Shown: positions 44,428-53,533, counted from the stretch's first letter. The stretch: DNA of 64,000 nt from Chryseobacterium balustinum (GCF_900168205.1 NZ_FUZE01000002.1:186001-250000); one strand, 5' to 3'. Notes: generated from the sequence alone by a model not told the origin. Numbers and translations are program-made.

Positions 44428-47400
44428 ATTGGATTTCCTTTAGTAGTTTCATCAAATTTTGTTTTCATAAATTGCTCTGGATCAATACGTGTATTTCCAA
44501 AACTGGCACTTGTAGCTGCTTCTATATGAATATGTCTATATATTGGTTTTATTCCATGAATAAGTACACCATTTTCATAAACAGAAGCAGCATTACCCGT
44601 ACTTCCAGATTTCCCTATTGTATCTCCATGCCTTACTTTTTGATCTTTAGTAACAGATACTTCATCTAAATGACAATATTTAATATAAACTTCATTTCCA
44701 TTTTTATCTTTAGATTTAATAACAATATAATTACCTAGACTATTAGCTCTATATTCATTTGCAGAAAATGTATCTACAAGTGCATGTACTGTTCCACACA
44801 ACATTGACTTGATTATTGTCCCTGATGAAGCTAAAACATCTGTTCCTGTATGATAATAACCATCTGGATGACTACTATTATATCTTTTAGTTCGATGCCA
44901 TCTGTTTTTATTTACATTATCACTTTGATTATTCAATTTTGGTCCTGATACAACATCAGCATATTCAAAACATTGAGATTTATCATCTGGACAAATTCCT
45001 TCAGAAGCATTTTCATTACAACAAATAATATCAAAATCTTTTAGAAAGCCTTCTTTAAGATGCAAATTACTATTTCCTTTTAGTTCTTCATCAAGATAGT
45101 GATTATAATGTTCTATACATGTTTTTAATGGTGTTGCTGGCTGTTTCTTTCCATTATAAGTATAATGGCTTTCTGTTTCTGTTTCAGGTAAACTAGCCCA
45201 AATAAAGCATGCATCTTGTTGTATAGCTTCTTTAATATTATTGGCAATTATTTTGTCTATAAGATTGGGTCTTTGTTTTTTCATAAGCGCAATACATATC
45301 TTATCTTGCGATTCAGCAGAATAATCGAGAATTTTATATTTTTTTAACAAATCTCTATCTTCAAAATACTTCCCCGTCTTCTTCTTTTTAACCACTTCAA
45401 AACCTGATAATTCCCACCACGTATATCGCATTACTTGATATGCACCTGCAGCAGAAGAACCTTCATCATCCTTGTTAACTTTATAAATCGTTTGTGGGTG
45501 TGTACTTAAATCTGTAATTATGTTCCCTCCAAAAGCAGTCGTATAACCTTTTTGAAAATCGTGAGGTATATATATTATATTCTTCTCTTTATCTCGAGAT
45601 TTTATTACTTCACCTGTACCTTCCCCAACACGTACCATTCTGATGAATGCTCTTATTCGAGCTTCGCAATCACACTTCTTCCCTATCTCAAAATACACCC
45701 CATCCGCTTTCAAAAATTCTTTATCATGTTGTTTTTCGCCTTGAGCTTTAGCTTGAAGATAAAGAAGTTCTTTTTCTTTTTTATAAAGTTTAAATTTAAT
45801 TGTTTGGTCTTTCTGATATGTTTTTATCTCAAGAGCTTTTTCGATATCATCAATGTAAGCAGTTTTACCATCAGCTATTTTTTCATTGTTCGTATTTCCA
45901 TTTTTTGCGTTTTTCAAAATGGCTTCTGCCACTCTTTTTTTAGAATTTTCATCGGTGACTTTATTTTCACCTCCAAATTTGTAAGTGTATTCCCCATCTT
46001 CTTTTCCTCTGGAAACCTTTTCCTTCCATTGCTTGAGTTCATCATCCGATTTCGGTCTCAGATGAACAGGGATTTTCACCATTCCGTTTTCTATTTTCCC
46101 TGTGAACTCACTTTTTTCAGTTCCCGAAACTTCTCCTGTGGTCGGAGTAGCCTGATCCATTTGTTCTTCACTAATTTCTAAAATTGGTAAAATAGCGCCT
46201 GCAGAACCTTTAATTAATCCATCTTTTTCTTTAATGATAATCGTAGCCTGTTTGTCGCTTAGACCTGAACCTGCTGTTTTTGCTACCAAATATAATTTTG
46301 TGTCTAAAGGTGCTGAAGTAATTTTCTTTAATTCGGCTCCCAGTTTAAAGGTTTGGAAACTTATTTTTTCATCTTTATTGTAAACCTCTTTGGAGAGAGC
46401 CTGTTTAATGGCTTCCAGAGTTGTATATTCTTTTTTGTCTGCCAATGCTTTTACAGCAGGCTTTCCTAAAATAATTTTTGCGATTTTTTCTTTTTCTGCA
46501 TCAGTAGCCGTTTTATTTCCGTTGCTTCCGAACTGATATTCTAAAGTTCCTGCAGCTTCACCAGTTTGTTTAGTGTATTCTTTTTTAGCAAAATAAGCAT
46601 CCAATAATTCTTCCACCGAAGAATCTTCAACAATACTTACCGTTTTCCCTTCATTAGCTTGAGGAGTTGATGGTTGTTCAGCCCCAATTGTTCCTTGAGC
46701 CTCCTGATAATCGTGCAATTCTCCTTCAGATGGGTTTGGATTCTGAGCAGCAACTCCCCTTTCTTCCATCTGTGATATCGGTTTTTCTGCTGCAGGAGAA
46801 TTTTCGGCTCTGGGTTGCGTATTATTTGATGGAGTTTCAGGTGTTGATTGAGCCGGAGGAGTAGGATTACTTGTCGGTTGTTGTGGTCTTGGTTGAGGAG
46901 TTGTCGCAGTCGTATGCAAAGGATTGTTCACATTGACATTATCTGTTGCGTGTTTTTTGTGTGAAAAATATTCGACCGTTACATAAAATTCAAGTTGTTT
47001 GGGATCTGTTTCTCCCTGCATTGCTTTTTGCATCAAAGCTCGGGTGAGCATAAACTCGGCTGTAGCAACACCACTTCTGTCTACGGTGGCTTCTTTTGTT
47101 TCAATTAAAAGGTTTTTTGCATCATGTCCTTCCCCTGTTGCATCATCTTCCCAAAGAGTAAACTTTAATTTTTCCCCATTCAAATTCACACATTGTGCAC
47201 GAGCTCTCATTTTTTCTCTAAAACTGAAAACCGTTCCCGGTGAATCATCTACATACTGAAGTTCAACTTTCTCAATTTTCGGAACAACTGCAGGTTGAGG
47301 ATTGATTTCAATGGTTGATGCACCGCTTCCTTCAGGTTCAAAAAGATAGGCTTCTAAACGGTAGGTATGTTTTTGTGCAACTTCTCCGAAAGTAAAGTTT

Positions 47401-47597
47401 CCAAGACCTGTTTTTTTGATGTTGGTTGAAGTAAATCTTCCGTTGGATCTTTTTTTAAATAATTCCCAAATAACATCAGCCGGATTTCTTTGGTTTTGAG
47501 GCGTAGAAGGATACCAATCTGTAACGGTATACGTGACAGCTTCTCCTACTTTTGGAGAAGGATTTCCGGATATTTTTGAAACTCCTTTTTTAGACAT
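44424..47597 (-). CDS. T6SS effector with lambda R-like transglycosylase and M23 endopeptidase domains
   Basis: 1057 residues, no signal peptide. Two Ig-like beta domains (~15-100 and ~105-215); a Pro/Thr/Gln linker (~225-320); two related beta-rich repeats (~325-640, each with a GxxxYxFGxxxx motif then a helix and K(I/F)xTYxKDxxI(K/S)F-like strands). A lysozyme-like domain (~648-840) follows phage lambda R endolysin: catalytic Glu659 in RMVRVGEGTG, TTAFGGNIITDLSTHPQTI, SSAAGAYQVMRYTWWEL, ESQDKICIALMKK and CFIWASLPE. The C-terminal M23 domain (~905-1040) has H916 and D920 (HTGTD), YCHLDE and H1022/H1024 (RHIHIE). It should cut both glycan strands and peptide bridges. Upstream DUF4280 tip protein, downstream overlapping lipoprotein. 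Confidence 0.86.
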   Translation of the reverse strand: MSKKGVSKISGNPSPKVGEAVTYTVTDWYPSTPQNQRNPADVIWELFKKRSNGRFTSTNIKKTGLGNFTFGEVAQKHTYRLEAYLFEPEGSGASTIEINPQPAVVPKIEKVELQYVDDSPGTVFSFREKMRARAQCVNLNGEKLKFTLWEDDATGEGHDAKNLLIETKEATVDRSGVATAEFMLTRALMQKAMQGETDPKQLEFYVTVEYFSHKKHATDNVNVNNPLHTTATTPQPRPQQPTSNPTPPAQSTPETPSNNTQPRAENSPAAEKPISQMEERGVAAQNPNPSEGELHDYQEAQGTIGAEQPSTPQANEGKTVSIVEDSSVEELLDAYFAKKEYTKQTGEAAGTLEYQFGSNGNKTATDAEKEKIAKIILGKPAVKALADKKEYTTLEAIKQALSKEVYNKDEKISFQTFKLGAELKKITSAPLDTKLYLVAKTAGSGLSDKQATIIIKEKDGLIKGSAGAILPILEISEEQMDQATPTTGEVSGTEKSEFTGKIENGMVKIPVHLRPKSDDELKQWKEKVSRGKEDGEYTYKFGGENKVTDENSKKRVAEAILKNAKNGNTNNEKIADGKTAYIDDIEKALEIKTYQKDQTIKFKLYKKEKELLYLQAKAQGEKQHDKEFLKADGVYFEIGKKCDCEARIRAFIRMVRVGEGTGEVIKSRDKEKNIIYIPHDFQKGYTTAFGGNIITDLSTHPQTIYKVNKDDEGSSAAGAYQVMRYTWWELSGFEVVKKKKTGKYFEDRDLLKKYKILDYSAESQDKICIALMKKQRPNLIDKIIANNIKEAIQQDACFIWASLPETETESHYTYNGKKQPATPLKTCIEHYNHYLDEELKGNSNLHLKEGFLKDFDIICCNENASEGICPDDKSQCFEYADVVSGPKLNNQSDNVNKNRWHRTKRYNSSHPDGYYHTGTDVLASSGTIIKSMLCGTVHALVDTFSANEYRANSLGNYIVIKSKDKNGNEVYIKYCHLDEVSVTKDQKVRHGDTIGKSGSTGNAASVYENGVLIHGIKPIYRHIHIEAATSASFGNTRIDPEQFMKTKFDETTKGNPI

Positions 47598-47615
47598 TTC
47601 AGGAAAGTTTAATGA

Positions 47616-48119
47616 TTAATAAGCGTCGATTTCGCTTTCCATTACTGTTTCTTTAAAGTCATTCACATCCACAAGAGGATTTACATGTCTGATTACTTTT
47701 GCATCAGCATTTTTTACATTCTTTTTACTCATTTCACCACGTTGTCCGTGATCTTTAATCGTAATTTTTCCACCTGTCGCACATTGCAGTTCCGAAACTT
47801 CCGTCACACATTTCTTACCCATCACCAAAACTTTTTCGTAAGTCTTTTGCCATTTTCCAGCTGGAGCATAGGCACAAGGAAGATAGCCACCCGAACTGGG
47901 TTTTAATTTGCATTTTCCAAAACTTGGCCCAGGTGGATTAAACTGAAGGTCGTCTTCTGTAACGGCTAAATAATCTGCATTTCCTGCAGAATCATTCCAG
48001 AAATGTTTGTTGTGAGCATTGACGACATGCTTAGGAAACTGATCTCCTTGGTTACACTGACATGTTCCTTTTTGAACGACGAAGTGTTTACCATCATGAG
48101 ATGATGATTGAGTAGACAT
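47616..48119 (-). CDS. DUF4280 (PAAR-like) T6SS tip protein
   Basis: 167 residues from the ATG at 48119; the longer frame to 48164 lacks sense. The DUF4280 pattern is visible: KGTCQCNQGDQFPKHVV, NADYLAVTEDDL, FNPPGPSFGKCKLKPSS, LPCAYAPAGKWQ and SELQCATGGKITIKDHGQ. In Bacteroidota T6SSiii these proteins replace PAAR at the spike tip and carry effectors. It is 18 bp upstream of the effector gene and preceded by a terminator and a TATCTTTG -7 element, so it starts the effector operon. Confidence 0.85.
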   Translation of the reverse strand: MSTQSSSHDGKHFVVQKGTCQCNQGDQFPKHVVNAHNKHFWNDSAGNADYLAVTEDDLQFNPPGPSFGKCKLKPSSGGYLPCAYAPAGKWQKTYEKVLVMGKKCVTEVSELQCATGGKITIKDHGQRGEMSKKNVKNADAKVIRHVNPLVDVNDFKETVMESEIDAY

Positions 48120-48137
48120 AATGTGAGATTTGGTACT

Positions 48138-48145
48138 CAAAGATA
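48138..48145 (-). promoter_or_regulatory. Putative -7 element (TATCTTTG) of the effector operon
   Basis: Minus strand, 19 bp ahead of the DUF4280 ATG and directly after the tssR terminator; fits TAnnTTTG. No clear -33 TTTG. Confidence 0.5.
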
Positions 48146-48166
48146 ACAAAAAGTATGCGAACATAA

Positions 48167-48196
48167 AAAAAACGGAAAACTAATTCTCCGTTTTTT
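48167..48196 (-). terminator. Terminator between the tss operon and the effector operon
   Basis: AAAAAACGGA / TCCGTTTTTT perfect 10-bp stem, 10-nt loop; followed by T residues on the minus strand. Confidence 0.88.
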
Positions 48197-48213
48197 TATT
48201 ATGTCATAACTAA

Positions 48214-50613
48214 TTAATGTTGAGTATATTCCGGTTCCTCTACAGGAAGCATCGTTGGCATAAAATATTCGTTAAGCCAATAGAACTCCTGTCCGTTCTG
48301 CTTAATTTTTACTGCAGGATGGTTTCTGTAAGTAAGCATTCTTTCTGCAAGATCTTTATAATATTTAAAGTAAGTTCTTGCTTCCTCATTGGTAATAACA
48401 TCAGGTTTCGTCCAGCCTTTAAGCATGAATTTTGACATTTTTTCTTCATCAGAAATATCAAAACCTGTACTTACTCCCACCGCATAAGACATCGGTTGTT
48501 TATACAACTCACTTTTATCTAAGAATTTCAGCGTTGGATTATATTTTTTTAATAATTTAATATATTCTCTTATCGCTCTTCCCTGTTTAAAATCTGTTCT
48601 TGCAGCACCCGTATTTTCATAAACTTCTTTATAAAAAGCTTTCAGCTGATCATATTCAGATTCTGAAACAAGAATACCTTTTTCCATATTCTGTTTGTAA
48701 TCCATCAATTCTTTAGGAATATATCCTTTTGTTAAAAACGGATTTCCATAATTGATTAGTTGCGCTGCAATACCAGAAGGAACAGGATTCGTCAAGCCCG
48801 GATACAGATATTTATATTTAAAATCTACATCTGTTTTACCTGCACCCACCGAAGAATGGAAGCGTTCATTTAATGACTTATCTATCATTTCATTGTCATA
48901 AGTTACCTGAGCAATGAGACTATCTACAGATTTCACCAAAAGTCCCGGTGCGGTGATATCTCCTTTTTTAGGGAAAATAACAAATCCTTGAGCCATACTC
49001 TGTTTAGGGAAATCTAAAGAAAAGAAGCCTGCATCACTTTCTATTAAACTAAAGTTATTCTTGTTTAAGACGTCACTTTGATTAATAATTTTCTGCTTTT
49101 TTAATTCAGCAACATTTTTAGCCGTATTGGTCACAATATTCTCTGATATCAAAACAAAATCGTTGTAAGTATCAGAAGAACGAGCATTAGTTTGGAACAT
49201 AATCAACCTGGCCTGAGCTTGTGTTAAAGAACCAATAACGCCATACATATTTCCGCTTCGGTTGGCGGAAGTACCAATGGTAACGACAATATTAGCTTCA
49301 TCCGGAACACCAGAGAGTAAATTTCCAGCGGCAATCAGACCTTCATTTACCGGCTGATTTCCAACACTGCTAGGACAATTCATTTCATTCATTTTATCTT
49401 CAATAAAACTCATTACTTTGTTATAATCTTTACTTAAAGGTGACGGAATTACATTTTCTCCACAAGAATTATTTTTATAAAGAACCACACCGTATTTTAC
49501 AGAATTAAAATAAGAAGGCTTTTCAAATTTCAACTGAAGATCCTGTAAAAGTGAGCTTACAATGGGGATGTAGGGCTTATTTGCTTCACTTATATCTAGA
49601 ACAAAAACAATATTTATTTTCTTATTTTTATCAATTATCTCTTTGTAACGGTCAAAAATAATAGGCTCTCCCAACACGTTCTTAACAAAGTTTTTACTGT
49701 AATCTAAAACATTGGTAAAATATTTAGTTTTGAGGTCAGGTTTTGTCTCTTCGTTTAAAGCCAATGTTACAGGGTAAATATTTTCAAGCGGAGGTCTTTT
49801 ATCAACATCTGTCAACAAAACAGCAGTACGGTTTTCTTTATCAGCAGCTCCGGAAAAACCTTCATGAATACCTAAAGTACTTTCTTTAATACCTGTTGGA
49901 TTTTTCATTTTTACAGCAGAGCGCTCACCCCAGGTTGAAATTACATTAGAACTTACCCATCCGTATAAACCTGTACTTATACTATCTATATCAATTCTAG
50001 GCTTTTTTCCTACTAAAAAGCGTTTGTTATTTTCTGCTTGTTTATAAACGTACACCATTTGTCCGTTTGGAATTTTCACATTCGCAGCCTCAATAAGACT
50101 TGGCGAATTAAAAACCATGATAGAATCGTTTTTATAGTATCTCTCTGCACTTTTGATAACGTCAGGATTATTGGGAACCACAGCAACTCTCACCGGATAG
50201 CCTGTTTTTTCGCTTTTTAAAGAATTGCTCCAAAGCAAAAGGTCAGATTCCGGGATCCAGCCGTAGGTTTTTATTGATTTCGAAGAGATTTTTTTCATTA
50301 AAGCATCAGGAATATATTCTGCTACTTTCACCATTCCGTCTCGGTATTTTAAAACCATTAAAGGTTCCAAAAATTTCACTTCTTTATATGATTTTTCATC
50401 ACTCTTATCGAGATAAGCCGTATTTCTTGAACGATCTGAAATAACAATCCACGGAGCTGATTTTTTCGGAAAACCATTAATTACAGGAGCATTATCGATT
50501 TGCCCGTACTGTTGCGGCTCAGGAGTTTTTTTTGATGGCAATTTTACCTGACAGCTCGTCAGCAAAACTGAAAGCCCTATATAATATACCGCTAGAGGAA
50601 ATTTATTTTTCAT
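48214..50613 (-). CDS. tssR: TssR-like T6SSiii lipoprotein with VWA-like domain
   Basis: About 799 residues from the ATG at 50613 (MKNKFPLAVYYIGLSVLLTSC, lipobox LTSC); a TTG 24 codons upstream is not needed. SH3-like N-terminal modules (~45-235, with ESDLLLW and PRIDIDSISTGLYGWVSS), then a von Willebrand A-like domain (~290-480) starting KINIVFVLDISEANKP, followed by a helical C-terminus with KAFYKEVYENTGAARTDF. Size, lipobox and position next to the PKD and TssO-like genes fit TssR, a component known from the Bacteroidota T6SSiii trans-envelope complex. Assignment by context and architecture. Confidence 0.72.
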   Translation of the reverse strand: MKNKFPLAVYYIGLSVLLTSCQVKLPSKKTPEPQQYGQIDNAPVINGFPKKSAPWIVISDRSRNTAYLDKSDEKSYKEVKFLEPLMVLKYRDGMVKVAEYIPDALMKKISSKSIKTYGWIPESDLLLWSNSLKSEKTGYPVRVAVVPNNPDVIKSAERYYKNDSIMVFNSPSLIEAANVKIPNGQMVYVYKQAENNKRFLVGKKPRIDIDSISTGLYGWVSSNVISTWGERSAVKMKNPTGIKESTLGIHEGFSGAADKENRTAVLLTDVDKRPPLENIYPVTLALNEETKPDLKTKYFTNVLDYSKNFVKNVLGEPIIFDRYKEIIDKNKKINIVFVLDISEANKPYIPIVSSLLQDLQLKFEKPSYFNSVKYGVVLYKNNSCGENVIPSPLSKDYNKVMSFIEDKMNEMNCPSSVGNQPVNEGLIAAGNLLSGVPDEANIVVTIGTSANRSGNMYGVIGSLTQAQARLIMFQTNARSSDTYNDFVLISENIVTNTAKNVAELKKQKIINQSDVLNKNNFSLIESDAGFFSLDFPKQSMAQGFVIFPKKGDITAPGLLVKSVDSLIAQVTYDNEMIDKSLNERFHSSVGAGKTDVDFKYKYLYPGLTNPVPSGIAAQLINYGNPFLTKGYIPKELMDYKQNMEKGILVSESEYDQLKAFYKEVYENTGAARTDFKQGRAIREYIKLLKKYNPTLKFLDKSELYKQPMSYAVGVSTGFDISDEEKMSKFMLKGWTKPDVITNEEARTYFKYYKDLAERMLTYRNHPAVKIKQNGQEFYWLNEYFMPTMLPVEEPEYTQH

Positions 50614-50662
50614 CTTAATTTTCTTTATAATTGGTGTGTTGTCCGATAAACGAACATTTTTT

Positions 50663-51574
50663 TTATTTACTTTGGTTGATGTCAACTTTGGTTACACAAG
50701 TCATTCCATCATCAAAATTTAATTTTACAGACTGTATTACCGTATTTTTATCAAACTGAAGGCCTGCACAATACAGATAAAAATTGTTGACTTTGCTGTC
50801 GGTAACTTTTACAATTGCATTTTCGTTATTACACAGATAAGTTTTTAAAAGATAATTATAATGCATATTGAAACTGTTACCATTCGCAATCTGCTGCAGA
50901 TGATATTTAAAATCATTGTCTTTTTTCGCATACAATTCATCTAAAGTAGGCTGCTCATCCTGCATAGAATTATACGCCTGTAAAATTTTTATATGGTGCT
51001 GAATAGGTTCTAAATCTTTCTCGGTATAAAGGGTTACCACATAATCTCCAGGTTTTTGAAATGCGTAAATAGCCAATTTATCTTTAGCATCAATTTTTCC
51101 GGTTTCACCAAACCTCCAAGTAAACTGTGAAGCATCCGAGAGTGCACGAAACTGTACATTTTCATACTGCATTGCCTGAGTTTGTGCATCAATCTTAGTC
51201 ACTGTTGCTGCACTATCTTTCGGTTTTGGAATTCCTCTTGAGGACACCATAATTGGGAAAGATTTAGAATATTTATTATCAATAATCAAGGTTACATTGT
51301 AATAACCGGGTTTACTGTAAAAGTGTATTCCCTTGTCTTTCTCTGAAGTCTGGCCATCTCCAAAATCCCATTTTTTAAATTTCGCAAACGGAGTTTTATC
51401 CTGAAACGTTAAAGTATCACCTGTAGAAAGCGAAGACGGGAAAACTACTCCTTCGATATCATCTGCCGAATGAATGACCTTTTTTTGCAGCCACAATGCG
51501 ACGAGTGCAGCAATAAGCAATGTGACAATTACACCAATAATGATGTTTTTCCTGTTCTTTTGAAAATAATTCAT
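50663..51574 (-). CDS. PKD-domain T6SSiii membrane protein (TssP-like)
   Basis: 303 residues. One N-terminal membrane anchor (KNIIIGVIVTLLIAALVALWL, residues ~9-29 in shorter pieces), two PKD-like beta domains (~45-110: KFKKWDFGDGQTSEKDKG, GYYNVTLIID; ~125-195: QFTWRFGETGKIDAKDK, GDYVVTLYTEKD) and an alpha/beta C-terminus with CAGLQFDKNTVIQS. It faces the periplasm. In T6SSiii loci a PKD/Ig-type protein accompanies TssO and TssR; I call it TssP-like, without certainty. Its stop region overlaps the 5' side of tssR only if the longer tssR start is used. Confidence 0.6.
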   Translation of the reverse strand: MNYFQKNRKNIIIGVIVTLLIAALVALWLQKKVIHSADDIEGVVFPSSLSTGDTLTFQDKTPFAKFKKWDFGDGQTSEKDKGIHFYSKPGYYNVTLIIDNKYSKSFPIMVSSRGIPKPKDSAATVTKIDAQTQAMQYENVQFRALSDASQFTWRFGETGKIDAKDKLAIYAFQKPGDYVVTLYTEKDLEPIQHHIKILQAYNSMQDEQPTLDELYAKKDNDFKYHLQQIANGNSFNMHYNYLLKTYLCNNENAIVKVTDSKVNNFYLYCAGLQFDKNTVIQSVKLNFDDGMTCVTKVDINQSK

Positions 51575-51612
51575 AGTAATTTTTTGTGATGTGTTTTGTA
51601 TATTTTTTGGTG

Positions 51613-52131
51613 TTATCTTGGGTTTAAAGCATTATTCCGATCTCTCAGAGTCTGGCTTTTTTCTTTGTATCCTAGTTGGCAATCTTCAAACTGTTTTTCG
51701 AATGTTTTTGTAGTTTCATTCATTTTCATGATTCTGTCTTTATCGACCATGTTCATTTTAAAGAATTTTCCTATTTGTGGAAAAGCCATTTTTCGTGAAT
51801 CTTGAACAACGACATTCTGAAACGTATTAGCTAAATCCTGCACCGCATATTCAGCATCATTTCTTTCTACAGGCTGCTGAATTTCTACAGACAATCTGTT
51901 AACTCTCGCTGAAGCTGTGTCTATTAATTTTAAACCAATTTTTTGTTGCTGATCAAACTTCACTTTCTGATCCAAAATCTGTAACGAATTCGTATCTGCT
52001 TCAGAAAACGGTGATGCAAAACCTTTTAGGAAAATAACTCCCAGAAAGAAAAGTGCTACAATAAGCATTAATATGAGATAAAAAAACTGATAGTGTTTTT
52101 CTTTTTTTGATAATGTAACTTGTCCCTGCAT
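51613..52131 (-). CDS. Small bitopic T6SSiii protein (TssO/TssQ-type)
   Basis: 172 residues: short cytosolic N-terminus (MQGQVTLSKKEKHYQF), one membrane helix (FYLILMLIVALFFLGVIFL), then a periplasmic coiled-coil region (QKVKFDQQQKIGLKLIDTASAR, and a C-terminal RIMKMNETTKTFEKQFEDC). Typical of the TssO family; TssQ is the alternative. 38 bp before the PKD gene, same operon. Confidence 0.65.
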   Translation of the reverse strand: MQGQVTLSKKEKHYQFFYLILMLIVALFFLGVIFLKGFASPFSEADTNSLQILDQKVKFDQQQKIGLKLIDTASARVNRLSVEIQQPVERNDAEYAVQDLANTFQNVVVQDSRKMAFPQIGKFFKMNMVDKDRIMKMNETTKTFEKQFEDCQLGYKEKSQTLRDRNNALNPR

Positions 52132-52152
52132 AATTTCTAAACTTTAAAATAA

Positions 52153-52683
52153 TTATCTTCTTCGCCCTGTAAAATTTCTGCTGGGATCTATTTTCATCTT
52201 GTTGTTAATCTGATTAGATTTCCCCTGACATTCCTGAACATTACGGATAGCAATCTGTTGTTTAAAAGAAACATTGAGAATTTGACTCTTTAGATTAAGC
52301 ATTGGCTTAATTTTCTGCATTAAAACTGCGTAATGCTTTAAGTTATTAGCACTGTCGGCTCCCATAATTTTTTGAGCTTCGCGAACGTTGTCGAAAATAT
52401 AAGTACGTAAATAGTTATCGTTATAAGCTTTGTCAGAATCCAGAAGCTCCATTCTTGCGTAAATACTGTCAACGTGGATACGAAGAAGATTATCCTTAGC
52501 CAAAAGCTCTCGGTATGCACGTACTTCGTCATCGACACCAGCAAGCTGCCTGTCATAACTCTTAAAAAAGAAGAATACACTGGTAAATGAGATTGCAGAT
52601 AATATAATAAATGAAAGTATAAACTTCCAAATACCCAATCTTACATCAGATTTGTTTAATTTTTTTTCTCTACTAGTAGACAT
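52153..52683 (-). CDS. Small bitopic T6SSiii protein (TssO-type), first gene of the operon
   Basis: About 176 residues from the ATG at 52683 (MSTSREKKLNKSDVRLGIWK); the longer frame to 52725 would start inside the promoter. One membrane helix (FILSFIILSAISFTSVFFFF), then a coiled-coil periplasmic part (LAKDNLLRIHVDSIYARMEL) and a basic tail NFTGRRR. Fits the TssO family description. First gene of the transcript, ~45 nt behind the -7 element. Confidence 0.65.
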   Translation of the reverse strand: MSTSREKKLNKSDVRLGIWKFILSFIILSAISFTSVFFFFKSYDRQLAGVDDEVRAYRELLAKDNLLRIHVDSIYARMELLDSDKAYNDNYLRTYIFDNVREAQKIMGADSANNLKHYAVLMQKIKPMLNLKSQILNVSFKQQIAIRNVQECQGKSNQINNKMKIDPSRNFTGRRR

Positions 52684-52724
52684 GTTTGTGATTTGATTTG
52701 GATTGTGAAAATAGGAAAAAAACA

Positions 52725-52755
52725 TGTATGCACAAAATTAAATTCAATGCATACA
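52725..52755. promoter_or_regulatory. T6SS operon promoter flanked by an 8-bp inverted repeat
   Basis: TGTATGCA (52725-52732) and TGCATACA (52748-52755) form a perfect inverted repeat with a 15-bp spacer. The spacer begins with CAAAATTA (52733-52740), which on the minus strand is TAATTTTG, a TAnnTTTG -7 element. A dimeric regulator binding here would cover the promoter. The divergent LuxR-type gene starts 107 bp away. Confidence 0.6.
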
Positions 52756-52861
52756 ATACAATTTACAATTTTTTAATGTGAAGTTTCAGTCTCAGATTCG
52801 AAAGATTTTCTTATTTTAGTCAGCAGAATTTTATTTTGCCATACCAAATCACGAAAATAAA

Positions 52862-53533
52862 ATGAGTAAATTACTGACCAATACGGTAAGATTTTCTATT
52901 GCGGACAGCGATTTTTATTTTAAAAAAATAATGATCAAAACCCTTCTGGAAAACCCATTTAATATGCTGCTCAATGACTGCAACAATGGTCATGAGCTGA
53001 TTAACCGAATCTACCGAAAACAGGAAGATGTTTTTATCATCGAGCTATTCATGCCAGTCTTGAGTGGCATTGAAGCCATAAAATTTATTCGAAAAAACAA
53101 CAGTGAAACACCGATTATTACCTATTCCGGAACTTATCAGGAAGACATGGCAGAGATCCTAGAGAAGGTTCCCAATATCTATTATTGCCAGAAAAACAGC
53201 AATATTATAAAAGACATCATCAAAGGACAAATCACCACTCAAGAATTTGATTACCAAGCCTATTCTGAAAACTGGAAACAACAGCCTTTGGCAGTTCAGG
53301 AATATATGAACCGTCAGAAAAAAAGCCAGGAAGAGCTTTCATCAACAGAAATTCAACTGATGAAATTTTGCTATGAAGGCTTCAGCAATAAAGAGATTGG
53401 CGAAAAGCTTAATTTAAGCACGCGTACCATCGATACCTACATCAACAGACTTACAGAAAAGCTCGGTTTAAAAACCAAACTACACCTCATTCGCTTCTGC
53501 GTAGAAAACGGATATTACAATTCCAGCATGTAA
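52862..53533 (+). CDS. LuxR/NarL-type response regulator with Glu in place of the phospho-acceptor Asp
   Basis: 223 residues. Receiver-like domain (~9-120): FSIADSDFYF (D15, D17), DVFIIELFMPVLSGIEAI where E61 stands at the Asp position, and TYSG and YYCQKN near the conserved Ser/Thr and Lys. C-terminal LuxR HTH (~150-215): SSTEIQLMKFCYEGFSNKEIG, EKLNLSTRTIDTYINRLTEKLGL. Glu at the phospho-site often mimics phosphorylation, so the protein may be active without a kinase. No kinase gene nearby. Divergent from the T6SS operon: a likely regulator. Confidence 0.85.
   Translation: MSKLLTNTVRFSIADSDFYFKKIMIKTLLENPFNMLLNDCNNGHELINRIYRKQEDVFIIELFMPVLSGIEAIKFIRKNNSETPIITYSGTYQEDMAEILEKVPNIYYCQKNSNIIKDIIKGQITTQEFDYQAYSENWKQQPLAVQEYMNRQKKSQEELSSTEIQLMKFCYEGFSNKEIGEKLNLSTRTIDTYINRLTEKLGLKTKLHLIRFCVENGYYNSSM

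Noticed and set aside
45552..46181. 209-codon plus-strand frame inside the effector gene
   Set aside because: Antisense to the well-supported 1057-residue effector; Phe/Ile-rich translation is typical of the reverse of Lys/Glu-rich coding DNA.
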